Assembly (NCBI GenBank): GCA_001275005.1
Contig: JWZX01000723.1
Coordinates: 1 to 10,661 of the forward strand
Origin: Chrysochromulina tobinii
Taxonomy: Eukaryota; Haptophyta; Prymnesiales; Chrysochromulinaceae
Length of the DNA stretch: 10,661 nucleotides
Direction of reading: 5' to 3'
Each line of letters opens with the position of its first letter. The first letter of the stretch is position 1. Below the pieces are notes generated by a model, which was not told where the DNA came from, did no database searches, and was given only the letters and a program-made list of their open reading frames with translations. The position numbers were made by a program, and so were the translations under genes. This document shows positions 1 through 4,870 of the stretch, piece after piece.

Positions 1-988
1 GATCTGATCATGCATGTCTCCGCACTCCAGAGCGCGAATTCCATCTACTCGGCAACCCTATGTTGGCGCGAGCGAGCGACTGGAGCGTACGTAGTCTGAC
101 AGCCAGCAACGCGGGAGAAGTGTATCTCAGGCGTGTGAAAGGGCGGCTGATACCGAGGCCGGGTGTGCACGCTTGCGGCGCCCCGGTTCATTGTCATTGG
201 CTGATGAGATGTTGCATTGCCATTCAGCCATTGCATGCCATCTCTGTACATTTCCGTCGGTCTGGCGTGTGTACTGCGTGTACCCTTCCGTGTTAACCAT
301 CCGTGTTCAGGGTCGCTGCGTGACGGACAGCTGGGAGGGACGACAGCTGGGAGGATCCTGATGACTGTACTCTTCAATTGTGTATGTCCCAATTGGTATG
401 TCCTTAGTATGTCCACATCGATGTCCACAACATGCGCATGACAACATGGCGTTGCGATGTGTGTTGGAAGTCACACAGGCACACATTCACATTCACACAC
501 ACACATTCACACCATGGCGGGTACCGCGCGGGGGCGGTTTAGAAGGGCGACATGCCCATGGTGAGCTTGAAGCTCATGGCGGGGGCGGCGAGGAGTATGG
601 TAGTTGCGTCCGCGAGAACGACGGCTGCCGAGATAGCCGCGCGATGGTGTGCAAGGAAGGTGTGGGGGGAGGACCGCGAGAGGCCATACCGGGTGGAATC
701 ATGGGTGGTCGGCGCGCGTGCGTGCTTACCAAGTGCTCGCAGCGCGCGGTCGAAGGTGTGTGTGACTGTCTCCGTCTCCGTGTGTCGGTTAGGTTCGCTT
801 TCAGGAAAACTCTCTTCACGATCGCGCTCTTCTCTCTCTCTCTCTCCGCGCCTCAGCAGTCCGAAGGGAGGCCAGTAAACATAGGGTCAACCATGAGTAA
901 ACCAAACTGTCTAATCTATTCACACCGGCTACAATCAAGTAACGAGAGGCAGCAGACTTGTGCTTCCTAAATTGCGCTTGACGAGGCG
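1..988. other. Left flank without a confident gene
   Basis: No reading frame here has convincing coding character. Visible content: a 13-bp direct repeat (gacagctgggagg) at about 328-355, three gtatgtcc copies at about 380-418, a CA-rich microsatellite at about 480-512 and a CT microsatellite at about 830-846. On the minus strand, 542-886 is open, lacks an upstream ATG, and ends at a TAA at 539-541. Its last ~45 residues are hydrophobic with C-ending codons, so it could be the last exon of a minus-strand gene; the plus strand is open in the same register, so this is weak. The segment just before 989 probably holds the promoter of the surface-protein gene, but no core element was recognised. 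Confidence 0.5.
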
Positions 989-1487
989 ATGTCAGGCAGG
1001 TGCGACGACTGGAGAACCGGTGGTTGGGCGTCCCCGTGTCCCTCTGAGCAAACCATAGCGTACGCATTCGTAACCCCCGAACCGTGCCGAAGCTGCGGCG
1101 TCGGGTCAGTGCCTCGGCTCGCCCGTATCATCTTTCTCGTCATGATGGTGAGCATCGCCGACGCACAGGACACCTCCTTTACCGTCTCCTCCGCCTCTTG
1201 CGCCGTCGATCCTAGCTCGCCGAATTGCATTCTGTCGGGGGGCTGGCCGTCGAATTACTGGAATGGCCAGGCGTGCACCATCACGCCGACTGCGCTCGCC
1301 ATTGGAGCGCCCCTGACAGCGACCTCCTTTTGTTCGGAGTCTTGTTGCCCTTGTTACAACATGATGCCGCCGCCGCCGCCGCCGCCGCTCCCGCCATTCT
1401 CGCCGTTCGCGCAATCGCCGATGATTTCGATGCTTGCTGCTTCGCGCATGCCTCCGCTTTCGCCTCAGGCTCCGCCTCCCCCCCCCC
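989..1487 (+). CDS. 5' part of surface-protein gene: signal peptide and CUB-like half domain
   Basis: This stretch is the likely true N-terminal coding region, in a different frame from the long frame that follows. Residues 45-59 (ARIIFLVMMVSIADA) form a short hydrophobic core ending in an A-x-A type signal-peptidase site before Gln60. Residues 71-124 resemble the first half of an extracellular CUB domain: Cys71, Cys80-Ile, a W-P-S-N-Y turn at 86-90, Asn92-x-Gln94-x-Cys96-x-Ile, then a Phe-x-x-Glu-Ser strand near 114-118. The domain stops at about half the usual ~110 residues and runs into a Pro-rich linker. This frame continues only to 1648, as implausible Arg-rich sequence after the C-run at 1478-1487, whereas the neighbouring frame continues sensibly. 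The ATG at 989 gives a 44-residue lead before the hydrophobic core, long for a signal peptide, so an unseen upstream exon is possible. Confidence 0.6.
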
Positions 1488-4400
1488 TCCCACTCCGCCT
1501 GTGCCTCCGTCGCCGCTGCTGTCGCCGCTGTCGCCGCCCTCGCCCCCCGGGAGGCACATCATTCGGTGCGCGCTCTTTGCGACATGGGGCAGCGAAGGTT
1601 CGTGCGACGACGGTGGCCCTTGCGCCGAGTCTGGAAACTGCGCGTTAGGTGATGATTGCTCCGACTGCGGCCCCCGTTACGTGATCGCGCCGCCGCCATC
1701 GCCGCAACCGCCCTCGCCGCCACTCAGCTCCACGTTGACCGCTGGCTCGTGCCTAAGTTCCAATGGAAGCCCCCATTGGAATGGAGGCCCCCAAACAATT
1801 CAAAGCACCGACCAAAGGTTTAATGCCAGCATGCAGGAAGATGGAAATTTTGCCGTGTACTCGACCACCGGCCCAATATGGAGCACGGGCACATCCTACG
1901 GATCAGGCTACTACCATTCTTGCCCCATGATGGCGCTGTTCGCTGTACTCTGCGTGGCACCCTATGGTGCCATCCACGTCTTCGCAGCGCTCGCCGCCTC
2001 GGCCCTCGCCTCGATTCCGGGGTCGCCACCTCAAGGTACTCGTGCCGTCTCTCTATCGTGCCGTCTCTCGGCTCGGCGCGACCCGCCGAGCCGCTTTGGG
2101 TCCGAGCCTCGACACGCCCGTATCATCTTCCTCGCCATGATGGTGGGCTTTACCAGCGCACAGCACTGCACAGACACGTGCTCCCACGCCTACGACGGCG
2201 ACTGCCACGATGGCGGCCCCGGATCCGAGCTCCCGCTTTGCCCCTTGGGTACGGACTGCGCCGACTGCGGACCACGTGGTGGACAGCAGCGAGCGCCGAC
2301 GCCGCCCGCAGCGGCGACGACGCCTGCTGCGCCGACGGCGCTCGTTGGCACGCTGAGAGCGGCTGGCGCAAGACTGGCCGCTTCGCCGGCAGCAGCTCGG
2401 GTGCCATCCCCCCCGCCTCCATGGTCGCCACTGATGGCGCTGCCGTGCACCGTGCTGCCCTGCACTGAGCCCAGCCACGTTCCCGAATTTTACCGAGGTG
2501 TGCAGCTTGCGGTGCCCAGCCACCGCCGTGAGCTGCAGACCGCGGTGAGCACCGTCGCCGGCCTGACCAGTGCACTCGCCAACACAGCCGTCGGCCGCAT
2601 TGTTCTTGCCTCCGGTACCTACTACCTCACTGCCGAGCTCAGCGTCACCAGGAGCGTCACCCTCGAGGCGGCGGCGGGAGCCACGGTCATCCTGAACGCA
2701 CAAGCGAGCTCCTCGAGTCCGCGCCGTGTGCTGCACATCAACCTGGGCTCATCGGGCGTCGTGCAGCTGATCGGGCTCAGGATCACGGGAGGCTACACCA
2801 CCTCCCATGGCGGTGGTGTCTTCGTCCAGGGTGGCACAGTGACCTTCTCATCGTGCACCATCAATGGGAACTCACTTAACGCTTATGGAAGTTTTGGAGT
2901 AGGCGGCGGTGTCTTCGTCCAGGGTGGCACAGTGACCTTGTCATCGTGCACCATCAATGGGAACACAGCTTACTCAGCAACTGGGGGCGGTGGTATTGCC
3001 GTCCTGGGAGGCACAGTGACCATCTCATCGTGCACCATCAGTGGGAACACAGTTACATATGCTTGGTGGGGTGGCGGTGTCTACGTTTATGGAGGCACAG
3101 TCTCAATCGTCAACTCTCAGATCTACTCCAACTTTGCTCCGACGGCCGGCGGTGTCTATGCCCAGGGTGGCACAGTGGCCATCTCATCGTGCACCATCAG
3201 TGGGAACACAGATGAAGGCTCGTCGGGGCCCAATGTCTATGTCAACACTGGCGGCACGGTCTGCTCCTGGGCAACGACCCTCACCGGTGTCTCTGGCACT
3301 ATCTCAACTTGCCCGGCACCCCCCTCTCTGCAGCTGCCACCGCCCTCGCACTCGCCGCCGCCGCCGCAGCACAGCCACCATCCGCACCATCCGCACCATC
3401 CGCATCATCCGCACACGCCGCACAGCCACCAGCCGCATAGCCACCATCCGCACACGCCGCACAGCCACCATCCGCATCACCCGCACCATCCGCATCATCC
3501 GCATCATCCACATATTCCTCATACTCACTATCCGCCACCGCCGCCACCGCCGCCGCTTCCACCCTCGCCGCCGCCGCCCTCGCCGCCGCCGCCCTCGCCC
3601 TCGCCGCCGCCGCCGCCGCCCTCGCCGCCTCCGCCCTCGCCACCTCCGCCCTCGCCCTCACCACCGCCGCCCTCGCCTCATCCGCCACCATCTCCGCCAT
3701 CACAGCCGCCGACGCCTCCTGCACCTCCACCCTCGCTGCCGCCACCCTCACCACCGCTCTCGCCGCCGCCGCCCTTTACGCCCTCGCCGCCACCCTCGCC
3801 GCCGCCCGCGCCGCCGGCGATGAGCGTCGTCGGATTCACCCTCGAGCTCGCCGGCGACGTCTCCTCATTCACCCCAAGCGTGCGGACGGAGATGAAGGGC
3901 GCGATCGCGGCGAGGGCGGGCGTCGACCCATCGGCGGTGGAGTTGACGATATCGCCGGGCAGCGTCCTCGTCGACGTGAGCATCCAGACGTCCGCGGTGA
4001 CGGCGGCCTTGGCGCAGGCAACGATGGCCAGCGCGGCAAGCAGCCCGAGCAGTGCGACCGCCATGCTCGCGAGCGTCACCGGCGTCTCGATCGCCGTGCT
4101 CGCGGTCGTGACGCCACCCACCGTCGCAGACGTTCCACCGCCACCTCCGCCTTCACCATCGCCTCCTCCACCCATGTCACCCATGCCAACCGGTGCATCG
4201 GCACTCGAGACCGGTTTGTCAACCGATGCATCGGCAGTCGAGACCAGCGGCTCAAAGGACATCATCATCGGCGTGATCGCTGGTGTGAACATCGTTCTTG
4301 TCCTCGCTCTGATCTTGATCATGCGCCGTCGTAGCAAGGTCGAGCCTGACCACGAGCCGGACGCACCGAGAGGGCAGAGGGCTAGGGTTAGCGCAGGCGG

Positions 4401-4659
4401 ACTTGATGATGATGATGATGATGATGATGACGCTCTGATCTTCATGCGCCGTCGTAGCAAGGTCGAGCCTGACCACGAGCTGGACGCACCGAGAGCGCAG
4501 AGGGCTAGGGTTAGCGCAAGCGGACTTGATGATGTCGGGACGAGAATTCCAGGGGAGATTCCCCAGGCCGCGTCCACGGTCGTTAGCATGCTAATCGACC
4601 AGCGAGGTGAGACGGACGGACAAAACATGCAATTGGAAACATTTGTTGAGGAATTCTAG
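1225..4659 (+). CDS. Large mosaic cell-surface protein: Cys modules, lectin-like, beta-helix, His- and Pro-rich stalk, one membrane span
   Basis: A 1144-residue frame encoding a predicted type I membrane protein exposed outside the cell. The first ~88 residues (to ~1488) are probably an artefact, because the real N-terminus lies in another frame. Then come a Pro-rich linker; a six-Cys module (115-151); a Pro-rich linker; a bulb-lectin-like half domain (~172-228); a second signal-peptide-like core (ARIIFLAMMVGFTSA) before Gln313; a second six-Cys module (315-350); a right-handed beta-helix (~434-693); a His-rich tract (716-769); a Ser-Pro-Pro-Pro stalk (~770-864); a ~100-residue globular domain (866-967); a membrane helix (1013-1033) followed by RRRSK; and a ~111-residue tail with an Asp run. 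The parts suggest adhesion, glycan binding or attachment to wall or scales; ligand unknown. An internal signal peptide in one chain is odd, so two tandem genes or a gene fusion is a real alternative. It converges on the minus-strand gene ending at 4871. Confidence 0.8.
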   Translation: MHSVGGLAVELLEWPGVHHHADCARHWSAPDSDLLLFGVLLPLLQHDAAAAAAAAPAILAVRAIADDFDACCFAHASAFASGSASPPPPTPPVPPSPLLSPLSPPSPPGRHIIRCALFATWGSEGSCDDGGPCAESGNCALGDDCSDCGPRYVIAPPPSPQPPSPPLSSTLTAGSCLSSNGSPHWNGGPQTIQSTDQRFNASMQEDGNFAVYSTTGPIWSTGTSYGSGYYHSCPMMALFAVLCVAPYGAIHVFAALAASALASIPGSPPQGTRAVSLSCRLSARRDPPSRFGSEPRHARIIFLAMMVGFTSAQHCTDTCSHAYDGDCHDGGPGSELPLCPLGTDCADCGPRGGQQRAPTPPAAATTPAAPTALVGTLRAAGARLAASPAAARVPSPPPPWSPLMALPCTVLPCTEPSHVPEFYRGVQLAVPSHRRELQTAVSTVAGLTSALANTAVGRIVLASGTYYLTAELSVTRSVTLEAAAGATVILNAQASSSSPRRVLHINLGSSGVVQLIGLRITGGYTTSHGGGVFVQGGTVTFSSCTINGNSLNAYGSFGVGGGVFVQGGTVTLSSCTINGNTAYSATGGGGIAVLGGTVTISSCTISGNTVTYAWWGGGVYVYGGTVSIVNSQIYSNFAPTAGGVYAQGGTVAISSCTISGNTDEGSSGPNVYVNTGGTVCSWATTLTGVSGTISTCPAPPSLQLPPPSHSPPPPQHSHHPHHPHHPHHPHTPHSHQPHSHHPHTPHSHHPHHPHHPHHPHHPHIPHTHYPPPPPPPPLPPSPPPPSPPPPSPSPPPPPPSPPPPSPPPPSPSPPPPSPHPPPSPPSQPPTPPAPPPSLPPPSPPLSPPPPFTPSPPPSPPPAPPAMSVVGFTLELAGDVSSFTPSVRTEMKGAIAARAGVDPSAVELTISPGSVLVDVSIQTSAVTAALAQATMASAASSPSSATAMLASVTGVSIAVLAVVTPPTVADVPPPPPPSPSPPPPMSPMPTGASALETGLSTDASAVETSGSKDIIIGVIAGVNIVLVLALILIMRRRSKVEPDHEPDAPRGQRARVSAGGLDDDDDDDDDALIFMRRRSKVEPDHELDAPRAQRARVSASGLDDVGTRIPGEIPQAASTVVSMLIDQRGETDGQNMQLETFVEEF
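1478..1487 (+). other. Frame break at a run of ten C
   Basis: The CUB-like N-terminal frame and the Cys-module frame are offset here, inside Pro codons. One extra C in the run would join them without any stop. A sequencing or assembly miscount, a real frameshift mutation, or an intron hidden in the Pro-rich linker would each explain it. Confidence 0.6.
1567..1677 (+). other. Cys-rich module, copy 1 (Notch-repeat-like)
   Basis: Six cysteines at residues 115, 127, 133, 139, 145 and 148, with a C-D-D-G-G-P core and the ending D-C-S-D-C-G-P-R. The Asp-rich spacing suggests a small calcium-binding, disulfide-bonded fold similar to Lin-12/Notch repeats. Compared with copy 2, the first Cys pair is changed, giving C-x11-C, and an extra Cys (133) lies in the middle. 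Confidence 0.6.
1738..1908 (+). other. Bulb-type (mannose-binding) lectin-like half domain
   Basis: The segment starts L-T-A-G-x-x-L-x-S-x-N-G and continues to M-Q-E-D-G-N-F-A-V-Y followed by P-I-W-S-T-G-T, the typical strand pattern of B-lectin domains. The sugar-site motif Q-x-D-x-N-x-V-x-Y is present except that Val is Ala. The next strand is lost in this frame, but the +1 frame from ~1927 reads H-D-G-A-V...G-T-L-W, which resembles the next lectin strand, so a second frame disturbance may lie near 1915-1930. Confidence 0.55.
2110..2280 (+). other. Second signal-peptide-like core with Cys module, copy 2
   Basis: The hydrophobic core ending F-T-S-A before Gln313 is followed directly by a six-Cys module: Cys315, 319, 327, 339, 345 and 348, with D-G-D-C-x-D-G-G-P-G and G-T-D-C-A-D-C-G-P-R. 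This is the canonical form of the module. The preceding sequence matches 1104-1170 closely at DNA level, so it is a duplicate of the gene's own 5' region. No Met lies close upstream; the nearest in-frame Met pair is at 1927-1932, starting a hydrophobic stretch that could itself act as a signal peptide. Confidence 0.6.
2524..3303 (+). other. Right-handed parallel beta-helix domain
   Basis: About 260 residues that begin with an I-V-L-A-S-G-T-Y-Y-L...S-V-T-x-x-V-T-L-E start typical of pectin-lyase-like beta-helices. They continue as rungs of the pattern G-G-x-V-x-V-x-G-G-T-V-x-x-S-S-C-T-I-x-G-N. Such solenoids often bind or cleave polysaccharide or act as adhesins. No catalytic motif was recognised, so a structural or binding role is more likely. 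Confidence 0.7.
2809..3210 (+). repeat. Five tandem beta-helix coding repeats
   Basis: Copies begin at 2809, 2902, 2986, 3070 and 3145, spaced 93, 84, 84 and 75 bp, always in frame. Copies 1 and 2 differ at about two positions over 63 bp; copy 4 is the most diverged. The spacing changes fall in loops between rungs. High identity suggests recent expansion or gene conversion. Confidence 0.8.
3370..3531 (+). repeat. His-rich tract made by a 9-bp minisatellite
   Basis: Repeats of ccg-cac-cat and variants encode about 30 His in 54 residues (mainly H-H-P and P-H-S/T units) between the beta-helix and the Pro-rich stalk. Such density could bind Zn, Cu or Ni ions or respond to pH. A spacer without specific function is also possible. 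Confidence 0.8.
3532..3817 (+). repeat. Ser/Pro-rich stalk (S-P-P-P-P type)
   Basis: About 95 residues composed almost only of Pro and Ser from imperfect ccg/ccc/tcg triplet repeats. In algae such segments are usually hydroxylated and glycosylated rigid rods, as in pherophorin-type wall proteins. Here it holds the beta-helix away from the membrane-proximal domain. Confidence 0.8.
3820..4125 (+). other. Membrane-proximal globular domain of algal surface proteins (unnamed)
   Basis: Residues 866-967 alternate beta-like segments (V-V-G-F-T-L-E-L-A-G and V-L-V-D-V-S-I) with a helix (S-V-R-T-E-M-K-G-A-I-A). A similar ~100-residue unit next to Pro-rich linkers is, from memory, frequent in algal surface proteins and vaguely SEA-like. 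No cleavage motif was seen. A second short Pro-rich linker follows at about 4132-4176. Confidence 0.4.
4306..4534 (+). repeat. 123-bp in-frame tandem duplication of the membrane-adjacent tail, with GAT expansion
   Basis: Copy 1 runs about 4306-4410 and copy 2 about 4432-4533 (ATG at 4321 and 4444, offset 123 bp). They differ at three of 90 aligned bases, all changing an amino acid (Pro/Leu, Gly/Ala, Gly/Ser). A GAT microsatellite between them gives nine Asp in a row. The duplication repeats the basic stop-transfer motif M-R-R-R-S-K. Confidence 0.9.
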
Positions 4660-4870
4660 AATACTTAGAGTGACCGGTAAGTATGCTATCGATTACACTT
4701 CCTTCCACACGGTTCCAGTGACGATGCAGGCGTGGAGGCACGCTTCATGCTGCAGCACTCGTCTTTTTGCCTATGCGATGCGCTTCCTATGGGCTATGGC
4801 TCGGTCCGCTACCGTGGCGGTGGAAATAGAGAGCGAGGGTCGAGGGCTTCGCCGCTTTGCCAGCCCTCCG
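4660..4870. other. Intergenic gap between convergent genes
   Basis: Only 211 bp separate the stop codons of the surface gene (+) and the membrane-protein gene (-), so their 3' ends must lie close or overlap. No AATAAA signal or further gene was seen. Confidence 0.7.

Noticed and set aside
380-970. Plus-strand frame of 196 codons, and an overlapping one at 552-878
   Set aside because: They run through CA and CT microsatellites, with no domain or signal features.
3370-3531. CRISPR-like or satellite array
   Set aside because: The repeat is a codon-phased 9-bp minisatellite inside a coding frame, with no spacers.
4381-4515. Telomere-like ctagggttag motifs
   Set aside because: Only one copy in each duplicated coding segment; they encode part of the tail.
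3678-4628. Long minus-strand reading frame of 316 codons opposite the surface gene
   Set aside because: It is the complement of Pro/Ser-rich codons (Gly-rich product) and has no protein character; the plus strand explains the sequence.
4674-4683. Strong splice-donor match (ccggtaagta) just after the surface-gene stop
   Set aside because: It could only be a 3'UTR intron, and no acceptor or downstream exon could be identified.
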